Shown one piece after another: positions 7,595-16,420 of a DNA stretch of 39,469 nucleotides (its first letter is position 1; each line of letters opens with the position of its first letter). A program made the translations under genes and the position numbers. The stretch is taken from contig DATD01000012.1 in NCBI GenBank assembly GCA_002504525.1, positions 22,967-62,435 on the forward strand, in the 5' to 3' direction. The stretch comes from Methanomassiliicoccus sp. UBA345 (lineage in GTDB: Archaea; Thermoplasmatota; Thermoplasmata; Methanomassiliicoccales; Methanomassiliicoccaceae). Below the pieces are notes generated by a model. That model was given only the letters and a program-made list of their open reading frames with translations, made no database searches and was not told the DNA's origin.

Positions 7595-8494
7595 TCACAT
7601 CACCGCTTCGCGGTCCTTGGCCGTCGGCATCGGCATCGGCGGTACGTCCTCCAGGGTGCCGATGTCCCAGTCCATCCTGACCTCCACCGAGATCGGTCCG
7701 AAGGGCAGGTCCTCCTGCCACACCGAGATCTTGCCGCTTCGGGCCAGGAACAGGAGCGAGACGAACACCATGATAAGGTCCTCCTTACCTCCTAGCCAGA
7801 TGTCCTCCAGCCGTATGGCCCCGGGGCCGCACTGCTGGATGCGCCGCCACACCTCGTCCACGTCCTTCTCCATATCGTCGTTGTGGGCCTTGGTGTCGAA
7901 CTTGTCCTGCTTCGCCCGGTTCGCCGTCCTCGCCCTCTCCCGGCGGTCGTTCAGCTCCTGCTCGCGGCTGGCGTCCTCGAAGGCGTCCAGCAGCTCCACC
8001 AGGGTCACCGGCCTGAAGCCCTTGTGCCTGACCACCTCGTCCAGGTCGACCTCCTCCGGCATGCAGAGCCGGACCCGGGGCTCTTCGTCGATGATGTCAA
8101 GGCATTCCAGGTCCCAATCTTCGAAGTGCTCTTCCCTCCGTTCGGAGCGCTGAAGCACCCCCTCGCTCTGCATGCGCAGGATGGACCATGCCATCAGCAT
8201 GAGGCGGCCGGCAATGACGAAGTTGACCTCCTCCTCGCCCTTCACCTTCGAAGCGTAGAGGCGGGCGAACTCCATGAGGTCGATGTCCCAGGGATCGAGG
8301 TCGTTGCTCAGCACCAGCTCGAAGACCGTCTCCAGGGACCGGTCCAGGGGGTCGCGGGGCGCGATGCGGCCCTCGCTCTCCTCTAGCACCGAGAGGTAGT
8401 GGTCGATCTTGGCCGCCCGGTCGTCCTCGTCGATCATGGCCTTGTGGAACATCAGATGCTCCAGCACCTTTTCCGCACCTGCGCATCCCATCAT
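7595..8494 (-). CDS. scpA: Segregation and condensation protein A (kleisin)
   Basis: Kleisin subunit that bridges the SMC heads and recruits ScpB. The 299-residue protein has the N-terminal SMC-neck binding helix region (LDRSLETVFELVLSNDLDP and DIDLMEFARLYASKV), a highly charged middle section rich in Glu, Arg and Lys, and a C-terminal winged-helix domain (DLIMVFVSLLFLARSGKISV). Length is slightly above that of bacterial relatives because of the charged linker. The ATG overlaps the smc stop by four bases (ATGA), with GAGGGG five bases upstream, indicating translational coupling. Confidence 0.93.
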   Translation of the reverse strand: MMGCAGAEKVLEHLMFHKAMIDEDDRAAKIDHYLSVLEESEGRIAPRDPLDRSLETVFELVLSNDLDPWDIDLMEFARLYASKVKGEEEVNFVIAGRLMLMAWSILRMQSEGVLQRSERREEHFEDWDLECLDIIDEEPRVRLCMPEEVDLDEVVRHKGFRPVTLVELLDAFEDASREQELNDRRERARTANRAKQDKFDTKAHNDDMEKDVDEVWRRIQQCGPGAIRLEDIWLGGKEDLIMVFVSLLFLARSGKISVWQEDLPFGPISVEVRMDWDIGTLEDVPPMPMPTAKDREAVM

Positions 8495-11400
8495 TGAATC
8501 CCCTCTTCCACTTTCTCGTCTGGTATCTTGAGCTCGTCCTGGATGTCCTTGATGTCCGAGATGTTCGGACGGATGATGACGTGGCTGATGCCCCCGTCCT
8601 GCTTGGTGACCCCAATTATGTGGTCGGCCTTGGTGAGCGTGATCTTCCTCAGAGATATCTGAACGAACTGGGCGGTCCGGGAGGACTTCTGAACCCTCCT
8701 GGCCACCATGTCCGCGTTGATCCCGTCCAGGAACATGTCCACCTCGTCCAGGAGGTAGAACGGCGACGGCTGGTACTCCTGCAGGGCGAAGATGAACGCC
8801 AGCGCGGCGAGGGACTTCTCCCCTCCGCTTAACGCCTCAAGCCTCAGCGCCTTGCCCTGGCGGGGCTTCGCCCTCATGATGAGCCCGCCCTCGAACGGCT
8901 GCTCCGGGTTCTCCAGGATCAGTTCCGCCTCGCCCCCCTGGGACAGTTCGGCGTAGCATCGGCGGAAGTTCTCGTTGACCGCCTGGTGGACCTTGAACAG
9001 CGATACTTTCTTCTTCTCGTCGAGGTCGGACTCCAGCCGGATAAGGTCGCTCCGCTGGGCCTCCAGCCGCTGAGTTTCGGCGCCCAGCTCGGCACGGCGC
9101 CTCCTCTTCTCCTCGTAATCGTCCACGGCGCGGAGGTTGACGGCGCCCATGCCGCTGATGGCCCCCTCCAGCTGCCTTATAACGTCTCTAAGCGAATCGA
9201 AGGAGGGCACCGGCCCGGTGACGATGACGTCGTACTGCTTCAGCTCCTCGGTGAACTCACGGACCTTGTCGTGGCACTGTCCAATGCGGGTGCGCAGGCC
9301 GACGATGACGTCAGTGGTCGTCTCCACCTTGTTCTGCAGGCGGTCGCGCTCACCTTCCAGGCTGGTCTTCTCCCGGAACAGCGCCTCCTTCCTCTCTCGG
9401 AGCTGGTTGAGCTCCGCGCCCATCGAATCCTCGATGCGGCGCAGCGCGGCCAGCTCGGTCTTGGCCCTGGCGCCCTCCTCGCCGACCTTCCGGGACTCGG
9501 CGCGGAGCCGCTCCGCCTTGTCGGCCAGCTGCTCCTCCTCGGCCTTGAGGGAGGTGATCCTCTCCCTGCCCATCTGCAGCCTGGCCTCCAGCGTCTGCAC
9601 CGAGGCGCGCAGCTCGGCGGCCTCGCCGGTCAGGGAGACGACGTCGGACTGCAGCTGCTTGAGGCGGATGGACATCTCGGCCGGAGCGAGCTCCTCAAGC
9701 CTCGAGCGGTCGGCGTCCCTCCTCTCCCTGAGTACGTTCAGCTCCTTCCCGTCGGATGCGATGCGGGCGTCGATATCGGCGATGGCCTTCGTGGTCCGCT
9801 GAAGCTCCCCCTCCTGCATGGAGCGCTCCTCCCTGGCCTGGTCAAGCTTGCCGCGGAGCTCTTGTCGGCGGGACTCCATCGCTTTCAGCGTCACCCCGGA
9901 CGCGCCTCCCGTTCCGGAGAGCTCGCGTATCCGGTCCTGGAGGGAGTTCATCTCCTGCCGCACCTGCTTCAGCTCGCCCTCCAGCCGCTCGGCGGCCAGG
10001 ACGGCCTGGTTCAGCTTGGCCGCGACCTCGTCCAGCTTTCCCTTGGAGGCGGCGCCGAAGCGGGGGCCGGACGATTCGGCCTTTCCGCCCACCATGGCGC
10101 CGGAGGCTTCCAGCAGCTCGCCGCCCATGGTGACCAGCCGGACGCCCCCCATCAGCCTGCGGGCCTGGTCCAGGGTGTCTACCACCACGGTGTCGCCGAA
10201 CACGTACCAGAACGCCGACCGGTACCGCTCGTCGAAGCTCACGAGGTCGATGGCGAATCCCACCGCATCCTTGGCCGCCAGTATGGCCTTTCCCCTCGGG
10301 CGGCCGTCCAGCATCTTGTTGAGCGGCAGGAACGTTGCTCTCCCGAGGCCTTGCCGCTTGAGGTACTGAATGCAATCGGCCGCGACGCTGTCGTCCTCGA
10401 CCACGATCGCCTGCATGCGCCCCCCCGCCGCGATGTTCATGGCGGTGCCGTACTTGTCGTCGACCTCCGCAAGCTCGGCGATGGTGCCGTGGATGCCCCG
10501 GATGGCGAGCGAGTCCCTCGCTTCCAGTATCCCGCGGACGGCGCGGTTGTAGCCTCGGGCGATGTCCCCGGCGGCCTCCTCCTCGGCCTTGAGGCGGGAC
10601 TGCTCCCGGCCCAGCGAGCGGATGGCCTGCTCCAGCTCCTCGGCCTCCTTGGACATTCGGGACTCCGCGCTCTTCTTCGCCAGATACTTCTCCTGGAGGT
10701 CCTTGAGCTCCTTGGCCGAGCCGCGGTCGGTGTCCCTCAACGACCGGATCTGGTCATCGGCATCGACCACCTCGAAGTCGAGGCTCTCGATGTTTCGGTC
10801 CAGGGCGGCGAGCTCTTCGGCCAGTCGGGCCCTGCGCCCTTCCAGCCTCTCCTTTTCCATGTGAAGGCGGTTCAGCCCCTCGTCCCTCTGGCGGACCTCC
10901 TTGTCCTGTGCCGCCAGCTCCTTCTCCAGGGCGGCCAGCTCGGCGTCGCAGTCGCTCAGCTCGGCCTGGATGGCGGCCAGCTCCTCCTTCCTGGAGTCCA
11001 GCTGGGAGGTGGTGGCCGCCAGGCGGGAGGAGGCGCCGTCCCTCTCCCTGGTCATCCCCTCGGCGGCCTGGAGCAGCTCTTCCCTCTCCGCTGACCGGTT
11101 GGCGCGATCCTCGCCCGCCTCCGTGGCCGACTGCAGCGCCTGGGCGGAGCGGTCCTCTGCCTTGGCCACCCGGATCTTGAGCTCATCTATCTTGGCCCGC
11201 AGCTCCTGGAACTCCTGTCCGCCCTTGGCCCTCAGCTCCTGCTCGGTGCTCACCATCCGGGCGTCGAGGTCCCTGATGCGGTCGGCGATCTCCAGCCGCC
11301 GGTCCTTGAGATCCTGGATGTTGCGCTCGTAGTTCTCTATCTGACCCTGGAGGGCCACCGCCTCGGCCTCCGAGCTTTCCTTCCGCCGGTAGGCCATCTG

Positions 11401-12096
11401 CGCCTTGGAGAGGGTAAGCCGCTCCTTCATGCGCAGGTAGGTGAGGGCGACCTCCTTCTCCTGCTCCAGCTGGTCGATCTGCCTCTCCAGCTCGGTCAGT
11501 ATGATCGATATGCGGTCGATGTTGGCGTCCGCCTCGTCCCGCTCGGCGCGGGCCTTGGTGATCTCCTCGTCGAACTTGGAGATGCCAGAGATGTCATCGA
11601 ATATGCGGCGCCTCTCCAGGTTGGACATGGTGGTGATGCGGGTGATGTCGCCCTGCTGAACGAAGTTGTAGCCGTCCGCGCTGATTCGGGCATTGCTGAG
11701 CAGGACGTCGAACTCCCCCAGGGTCGACTTCCGATCGTTCACGAAGAACGAGGAGGTGTAGCCCTCGCGGTCCTGGGACATCCGGATGAGGCGGGTCAGG
11801 CGGACCACGTCCTCGTCGATGGGGATCATGCGGTCCCCGTTGTCGAACACCAGGGACACCTTGCAGTAGCTGGCCGGCGAACGGTCGTTGCCGCCGTTGA
11901 ATATGAGGTCGGAGAGCTTCCCAGCGCGGATGGCCCGCGAGCTCTTGGGACCGAGAACGAAAAGGATGGCGTCGGAGATGTTCGACTTGCCGGAGCCGTT
12001 CGGGCCCGTCACCGCGGTATAGCCCTCCAGCAGGGGTACTGTCAGCTTCTTCCCGAACGATTTGAAGTTCTCCAGCTCTATCTGCCTAAGATACAT
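8491..12096 (-). CDS. smc: Chromosome segregation protein SMC
   Basis: Structural maintenance of chromosomes ATPase, the core of condensin. With the start used here it has 1201 residues. Walker A GPNGSGKSN lies at 31-39, followed by a long coiled coil, a globular hinge near residues 520-680 (GIHGTIAELAEVDDKYG, AINVV-type region and G-rich turns), a returning coiled coil, the ABC signature LSGGEKSLAAL near 1110 and Walker B FYLLDEVDMFLDG. The open frame runs upstream to 12390, but those 98 residues are not SMC-like. ATG 12096 begins MYLRQIELENFKSFG, the universal SMC N-terminus, and has GGAGGT four bases before it. It heads a four-gene operon with scpA, scpB and a membrane protein. Confidence 0.96.
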   Translation of the reverse strand: MYLRQIELENFKSFGKKLTVPLLEGYTAVTGPNGSGKSNISDAILFVLGPKSSRAIRAGKLSDLIFNGGNDRSPASYCKVSLVFDNGDRMIPIDEDVVRLTRLIRMSQDREGYTSSFFVNDRKSTLGEFDVLLSNARISADGYNFVQQGDITRITTMSNLERRRIFDDISGISKFDEEITKARAERDEADANIDRISIILTELERQIDQLEQEKEVALTYLRMKERLTLSKAQMAYRRKESSEAEAVALQGQIENYERNIQDLKDRRLEIADRIRDLDARMVSTEQELRAKGGQEFQELRAKIDELKIRVAKAEDRSAQALQSATEAGEDRANRSAEREELLQAAEGMTRERDGASSRLAATTSQLDSRKEELAAIQAELSDCDAELAALEKELAAQDKEVRQRDEGLNRLHMEKERLEGRRARLAEELAALDRNIESLDFEVVDADDQIRSLRDTDRGSAKELKDLQEKYLAKKSAESRMSKEAEELEQAIRSLGREQSRLKAEEEAAGDIARGYNRAVRGILEARDSLAIRGIHGTIAELAEVDDKYGTAMNIAAGGRMQAIVVEDDSVAADCIQYLKRQGLGRATFLPLNKMLDGRPRGKAILAAKDAVGFAIDLVSFDERYRSAFWYVFGDTVVVDTLDQARRLMGGVRLVTMGGELLEASGAMVGGKAESSGPRFGAASKGKLDEVAAKLNQAVLAAERLEGELKQVRQEMNSLQDRIRELSGTGGASGVTLKAMESRRQELRGKLDQAREERSMQEGELQRTTKAIADIDARIASDGKELNVLRERRDADRSRLEELAPAEMSIRLKQLQSDVVSLTGEAAELRASVQTLEARLQMGRERITSLKAEEEQLADKAERLRAESRKVGEEGARAKTELAALRRIEDSMGAELNQLRERKEALFREKTSLEGERDRLQNKVETTTDVIVGLRTRIGQCHDKVREFTEELKQYDVIVTGPVPSFDSLRDVIRQLEGAISGMGAVNLRAVDDYEEKRRRRAELGAETQRLEAQRSDLIRLESDLDEKKKVSLFKVHQAVNENFRRCYAELSQGGEAELILENPEQPFEGGLIMRAKPRQGKALRLEALSGGEKSLAALAFIFALQEYQPSPFYLLDEVDMFLDGINADMVARRVQKSSRTAQFVQISLRKITLTKADHIIGVTKQDGGISHVIIRPNISDIKDIQDELKIPDEKVEEGIQ

Positions 12097-12388
12097 CCGA
12101 CCTCCGAAATCGGAGGAGACGAAAACGGGCCGTAACCATGGTACCGCCCTTTGTCGCATCCCATCGTGACAGTCCGACGCGTGTCGGACGGGAGAATAGA
12201 ATGCGAAGCTGCATATATAATATTTATTGCACGCGTGTGCGCCACCCATACGTTCCGGGAGCGCCATTCGTGCTCGACGAACGCCCGGGGCCGACGATCC
12301 GCGAACATCGCCTTGAACCGGCATTTTGCCCCTTCGCCGCAATGATGGCGGAAAAGAGTTAAGTGCCGTCGGTGACGGACGTGCCGTC
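12097..12388. promoter_or_regulatory. Divergent intergenic region between smc and a glycosyltransferase
   Basis: A 292-base region without a convincing gene. It contains a strong AT-rich core at 12211-12228 (GCATATATAATATTTATT) that can serve as a TATA box in either direction. It lies about 120 bases before the smc ATG and about 165 bases before the glycosyltransferase start. A second weak element, GAGTTAAG at 12355-12362, is correctly spaced for the glycosyltransferase ATG at 12389. The smc side also holds an inverted repeat described separately. Confidence 0.5.
12172..12189. repeat. Inverted repeat in the smc leader, possible operator
   Basis: Perfect 7-base arms GTCCGAC and GTCGGAC separated by GCGT. 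Measured from the TATA core at 12211-12228, the repeat falls just at or after the predicted smc transcription start (near 12190). It could therefore act as a repressor site or as a short hairpin at the 5' end of the message. Confidence 0.45.
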
Positions 12389-13258
12389 ATGATTACCGCT
12401 GAGCCTATGGCCAGCGATCACGGCGGGGTGACCGCCATAGTTCCCACCTGGAACTCCGCGGCCAGGCTGGAGAGGTCGCTGGAAGGGATCGGACGGAACC
12501 TGAGGCCGCGCCGCATCATCGTTGTGGACCGAGCATCGGAGGACGCCACGGTTGACATCGCCCTACGGCACGGTGCCACCGTGATCAACGACACCAAGTC
12601 GCTGGGCTCCGCCCGCATGAAGGGCATCAAGGAGAGCGACACGGAATGGGTCGCCTTCATCGACGACGATATCTCGCTGCCGGAGGGTTTCATCGAGGAC
12701 CTGATGGACAGGGCGGACTGGAACGTCGGGGCGGTCCAGGGCGCGGTGCGCTCTGTGCACGAACCATACCGGGACATGCTCACCCACAGCTACGAGAAGA
12801 GGTTCGGGGACAAGGGTACATATGACCTTGGGCCCGGGGACCGGGGACTGACCTCCGCGACCCTCATAAGGCGCGCGCTGATCGAGGACCTGGACCTGGC
12901 GGACATGGACACCTGGGAGGACTGGCTGATGACCCAGAAGGTCATCGGTTCCGGCTACCGATGGGTGGTGTCGCGCCCGTTCGTGGACCATTTCCATCCC
13001 CAGGAGGACCTTGCCCGCAAGGGAGGATGGAACGCCGCCGGGATACTCAACCTCGGACGCACCGGCCGGATGCCCCTCCAGCAGGCGTTGAGATGGTACC
13101 TCGACACGCTTTTCGAGGTGCCCGGGAACGCGGTCAGGCTGTCGGTCCGCTACCACGATCCAAGGCAGTTCATCTTCCAGATGCGGCTGATGGCGCACAT
13201 CATGATGGCGCCGCGGCATCTCATCGGCCATGTGCCCCGGCTGCCCCGGACGGCCTAG
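12389..13258 (+). CDS. Family 2 glycosyltransferase
   Basis: GT-A fold glycosyltransferase transferring a sugar from a nucleotide or lipid donor. The domain opens with VTAIVPTWNSAARLERSLEGI, then RRIIVVDRASEDATVDIA and the metal-binding aspartates in FIDDDISLP. There is no obvious hydrophobic anchor, although the C-terminal third is amphipathic. I place the start at ATG 12389 (MITAEPMASDHGG), because the open frame further upstream is unrelated; ATG 12407 is another option. It ends in CTAG, a palindrome that also supplies the stop codon of the convergent GT4 gene. It probably contributes to the surface glycan made by the neighbouring cluster; acceptor unknown. Confidence 0.88.
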   Translation: MITAEPMASDHGGVTAIVPTWNSAARLERSLEGIGRNLRPRRIIVVDRASEDATVDIALRHGATVINDTKSLGSARMKGIKESDTEWVAFIDDDISLPEGFIEDLMDRADWNVGAVQGAVRSVHEPYRDMLTHSYEKRFGDKGTYDLGPGDRGLTSATLIRRALIEDLDLADMDTWEDWLMTQKVIGSGYRWVVSRPFVDHFHPQEDLARKGGWNAAGILNLGRTGRMPLQQALRWYLDTLFEVPGNAVRLSVRYHDPRQFIFQMRLMAHIMMAPRHLIGHVPRLPRTA

Positions 13259-14370
13259 AGGGGCGGCCGAAGCGCGTCGCGATAGCCGTCCAGCAGGCGG
13301 CGCTTCATGTTGTCCCAGTTGTACTCCCGCTCCGCCGCCGCCCGGCCCGCCTTACCCAGCTCGCTCCGCAGCCTCGGGTCGCGCAGCCTCTCGATCGCGT
13401 TGCGGTAGCTGTCCTCGCTCCAGTCGATCACGAGGCCGCAGCCTTCCCTTTCGACCAGGTCCCCGCTCGTGGTGCCGCCGGTGGTGAGCACCGGAATGCC
13501 TACCGCCATGGACTCGTAGATCTTGGTCGGGGAATTACCGACATAGTTCTCGTTCGCAGGATCGAGGAGGCACAGTGCCACATCGCTGGAGGCCATCCGC
13601 CTGAGCATGTCATGGTGCTGCATGAACCCCAGGAATCGGACCCGTTCGCCGTCCGACCGCTTCCGGACCTCCTCCTCCAGCCGGCCCCAGCCTGCCAGCT
13701 CGTATACGCAGCCGTCGATGCCTAGCGTGGCATCGATCGACTCCACGATGTAGCGCATCGGCTCCAGAGTCCCGACGTAGATGAGGACGAGGTCGCGTCC
13801 CTCGAACCGCGGCTCCGGAATGTCCTTGGGGATGTTGATGCAGTTCTCTACCAGCACCACGCCGTGGCGGGCGTTCGGCCTCATGTGGGCGGCGTGCACC
13901 TCGCTGACGGTGATGACCAGCTCCGCCCTTCGGGTCAGCACGCCTTCGGCCCACAGCACCAGGCGCGGAACGAGCGAGGGCATGTCGATGGAGATCATCT
14001 GGGCGTAGTTCTCATGCGCGTCGAACACCAGCGGGATGCGCTTCATCCACGAGATCGCGAAGCCGAGCGGCAGGGTGTCGAAATCGTGGCTGTGGACGAT
14101 GTCATCGTCCCGGTGCATCGCGGCCAGCAGGCCACGCATGAAGAACAGCGGATAGTTCAGCAGGAAGGACAGCATGGAGCCGGCCTGCCAGGTCCTCAGG
14201 CGGACGATGTGGGCCCCCCGGTGCTCCTCCCGGTCCGGGTACGCGTTCTCGCGGTCCCATGCCAGCACCGTGACGTCATGGCCGTCGGCGGCCAGCGCCT
14301 CGGCCTCCTTGGCCACCCGGGGATCGGGGCGGAAGCCGTTGGTGACGAGCATCAGGACGCTCGCGCCCAT
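13255..14370 (-). CDS. Family 4 glycosyltransferase
   Basis: GT-B fold retaining glycosyltransferase, 371 residues. The N-terminal acceptor domain starts VLMLVTNGFRPDPRVAKEAEALAADGHDV, a form typical of GT4 enzymes, with HSHDFDTLPLG further on. The C-terminal donor domain shows LVLIYVGTLEPMR, then NSPTKIYESMAVGIPVLTT, with the conserved E-x7-E type donor-site glutamate in the KIYESMA region. The ATG is one base after the oxidoreductase stop, placing it as the last gene of the four-gene sugar cluster. It would logically transfer the modified sugar made by the three upstream enzymes. No membrane anchor is evident. Confidence 0.92.
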   Translation of the reverse strand: MGASVLMLVTNGFRPDPRVAKEAEALAADGHDVTVLAWDRENAYPDREEHRGAHIVRLRTWQAGSMLSFLLNYPLFFMRGLLAAMHRDDDIVHSHDFDTLPLGFAISWMKRIPLVFDAHENYAQMISIDMPSLVPRLVLWAEGVLTRRAELVITVSEVHAAHMRPNARHGVVLVENCINIPKDIPEPRFEGRDLVLIYVGTLEPMRYIVESIDATLGIDGCVYELAGWGRLEEEVRKRSDGERVRFLGFMQHHDMLRRMASSDVALCLLDPANENYVGNSPTKIYESMAVGIPVLTTGGTTSGDLVEREGCGLVIDWSEDSYRNAIERLRDPRLRSELGKAGRAAAEREYNWDNMKRRLLDGYRDALRPPL

Positions 14371-14371
14371 C

Positions 14372-15331
14372 TCACTGCTCCCGGGGCACCTCGACGCGGC
14401 ACCCCTCGGCCAGGGAACGCTTGGCCCCCTCGATCATCTGCGCCGTGCGGACGCCGATGGTCCCCGAGTTCCTCGTTTCCGTGAGGGGATCGCCGATGGA
14501 CTGCAGGAAATGGACCAGCTCCGTCTGTATGGTGTTGTTCCTTTCGACCCCCAGTCGATAGGTGTAGCCGGACTCGTAGACCGTCACCTCCTGCGACACC
14601 GCATCGATGAGGGCGGAGCGGTTCTCTCCCACGATCTCCACCGTGCGGACCTTCCTAGGGGTGAGCCAGGACAGCGTCGCGTGGGCGATGGTGCCGTCGG
14701 GCATCTCCGAGCTGATGAAGGCCGTCTCCTCCATGCTCTCCCTCCGATAGGCGCGGCCGGTGCACGAGATCATGGTCGGCCAGGCATCGAAGATGAAGTT
14801 GGCGATATCGAAGGTGTGAGGCGCCAGGTCGATGATCACGTCGCGGTCCGGGTAGGAGGGCTCGAGGTTCATCCACATCAGGTTCATGAAGAAGGTCCGC
14901 CCGAAGAAGTTGGACCTGGCCAGCCGCCTGACCTCATTCATGGCATTGTTGAAACGGTAGATGTGCCCGACCGACAGCGTAAGGTTCATCTCCTCCGCCA
15001 GGTCCACCAGCTCCTTCCCCTCGCGGGAGCTGAGGGCGATGGGCTTCTCCACCAGAACGTGCTTGCCGGCCTCCAGTGCGTCCTTGGCCGCCTGGAAGTG
15101 CAGAGCGTTCGGCAGCGCCACGTTGACGGCCGTTATCGAAGGGTCCTCGAGCACTTCCCGATAGTCGTGGAAGAGCCCTTCCACGCCGTAGCGGTCCCGG
15201 CAGAAGTCCAGGTTCTTGTCCATCTGGTCCGACACCGCCCGGACGTTCACGCCCGGGATGTTGTTGTACTCGTCCACGATCTTCTTTCCCCAGTACCCCA
15301 CGCCGAGAACGGCGACGTTGAAATGCCTCAT
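14372..15331 (-). CDS. Gfo/Idh/MocA family oxidoreductase (WlbA-like sugar 3-dehydrogenase)
   Basis: NAD(P)-dependent dehydrogenase, 319 residues, with the Rossmann glycine loop GVGYWGKK near the N-terminus, the EKP signature (HVLVEKPIALS, catalytic lysine) near residue 95 and DLAPHTFDI carrying the catalytic-site Asp and His. Its position between a sugar aminotransferase and a GT4, with an acetyltransferase two genes upstream, matches the WlbA/WbpB role: oxidising C3 of a UDP-N-acetyl sugar (classically UDP-GlcNAc-uronate) before amination. The ATG overlaps the aminotransferase stop as ATGA and is preceded by GGAAGGAG. The substrate is inferred from context. Confidence 0.92.
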   Translation of the reverse strand: MRHFNVAVLGVGYWGKKIVDEYNNIPGVNVRAVSDQMDKNLDFCRDRYGVEGLFHDYREVLEDPSITAVNVALPNALHFQAAKDALEAGKHVLVEKPIALSSREGKELVDLAEEMNLTLSVGHIYRFNNAMNEVRRLARSNFFGRTFFMNLMWMNLEPSYPDRDVIIDLAPHTFDIANFIFDAWPTMISCTGRAYRRESMEETAFISSEMPDGTIAHATLSWLTPRKVRTVEIVGENRSALIDAVSQEVTVYESGYTYRLGVERNNTIQTELVHFLQSIGDPLTETRNSGTIGVRTAQMIEGAKRSLAEGCRVEVPREQ

Positions 15332-16419
15332 CTCCTTCCTCCGTAATGCTCGATGATGAGCTCACACACCTCATCCACCTGCCTCTCCTCCAGCTGAGGG
15401 AACAATGGCAGCGACAACGCGGTGGCGGCCAGCCCCTCGGCGGCCGGATAGCTGCCGCGAGAGTAGCCGTAGGCGTCGCGGTACGCCGGCTGAAGATGGA
15501 TCGGTATCGGATAGTGGACCGCGGTCTCCACGCCGTTGCCGGCCAGATGCTTGGCGAGCGCATCGCGGTCGCCGCACAGGACGACGTACAGATGGAACAC
15601 CGGCACGATGTCCTTGGAACCCTCCGGAGGCAGCTTGACCTCCAGGACGTCCCTCAGCCGCTCCGAGTAACGTCTTGCCAGCGCCCTCCGCCGCTCGTTC
15701 CATTCGTCCAGATGTCGGAGCTGCACGCGGCCGAACGCTGCGTTGGCGGTGTTCAAACGGGATGTGAAGCCGAACACGTCGTGCTCGTATCGAGAGATGC
15801 GCCCGCAGTCGCGGAGCTTGCCGACATCTTTCGCCAGCCGCTCATCGTTCGTCGTCACCATTCCGCCGTCCCCGCCAACGGTCATGTTCTTGGTCGTGTA
15901 GAATGAGAAGCAGCCGGCATCGCCGAACGAACCGCACTTCGTTCCCTTGTACGACGCGCCATGCGCCTGGCAGGCGTCCTCGATCACCTTGACCTTCGGT
16001 CCGGCGGCCTCGACGATCTCATCCATGCGGGCCGGGTTGCCGTACAGATGCACCGGCAGGACCGCGGCGGTCTCCCTCACCGGCCTGATCTCGGACGGAT
16101 CGATGTTACCGTCAGGCAGCACGTCGGCGAACACGGGAGCGCCGCCGGCGTGCAGCACCGCATTGGCCGTGGCGATGAACGACATCGGGGTGGTGATCAC
16201 CTCCCTGGACCTGATGTTCAGCGCCAGCATGGAGAGCATTAGCGCGTCGGTCCCGGACGAGACGGACACAGCGTGATCGGTGCCGATGTAGCGGGCGAAC
16301 TCCTCCTCGAACTTGAACACGCTCTCTCCCATGACCAGGCGCTCGTCCCGCAACGCCTGGGACATGGCCTCGATCATCTCCTCGGTGACGTCGGGCCGCG
16401 CCAGCGGGATCCTGGCCAT
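15328..16419 (-). CDS. DegT/DnrJ/EryC1-type sugar aminotransferase (WlbC/WbpE-like)
   Basis: PLP-dependent aminotransferase, 363 residues, that would aminate the 3-keto sugar formed by the next enzyme. Key features are SVSSGTDAL (cofactor phosphate binding), VIEDACQAHGASYKG with the PLP-ring aspartate, and FYTTKNMTVGGDGGMV with the Schiff-base lysine. The start ATG is one base after the acetyltransferase stop and has AGGAGGGAG upstream. The overlap with the oxidoreductase indicates coupled translation. The family is certain; 3-aminosugar formation is inferred from the gene set. Confidence 0.94.
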   Translation of the reverse strand: MARIPLARPDVTEEMIEAMSQALRDERLVMGESVFKFEEEFARYIGTDHAVSVSSGTDALMLSMLALNIRSREVITTPMSFIATANAVLHAGGAPVFADVLPDGNIDPSEIRPVRETAAVLPVHLYGNPARMDEIVEAAGPKVKVIEDACQAHGASYKGTKCGSFGDAGCFSFYTTKNMTVGGDGGMVTTNDERLAKDVGKLRDCGRISRYEHDVFGFTSRLNTANAAFGRVQLRHLDEWNERRRALARRYSERLRDVLEVKLPPEGSKDIVPVFHLYVVLCGDRDALAKHLAGNGVETAVHYPIPIHLQPAYRDAYGYSRGSYPAAEGLAATALSLPLFPQLEERQVDEVCELIIEHYGGRR

Positions 16420-16420
16420 C

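Noticed and set aside
8986..11094. Long open frame on plus (about 700 codons) antisense to smc
   Set aside because: Leu/Gly/Asp-rich composition with no domain or membrane pattern; it mirrors GC-biased codons of the real smc gene on the other strand.
12097..12390. N-terminal extension of SMC up to 12390
   Set aside because: Extra 98 residues are not SMC-like, cross the promoter region, and ATG 12096 has GGAGGT and the canonical SMC beginning.
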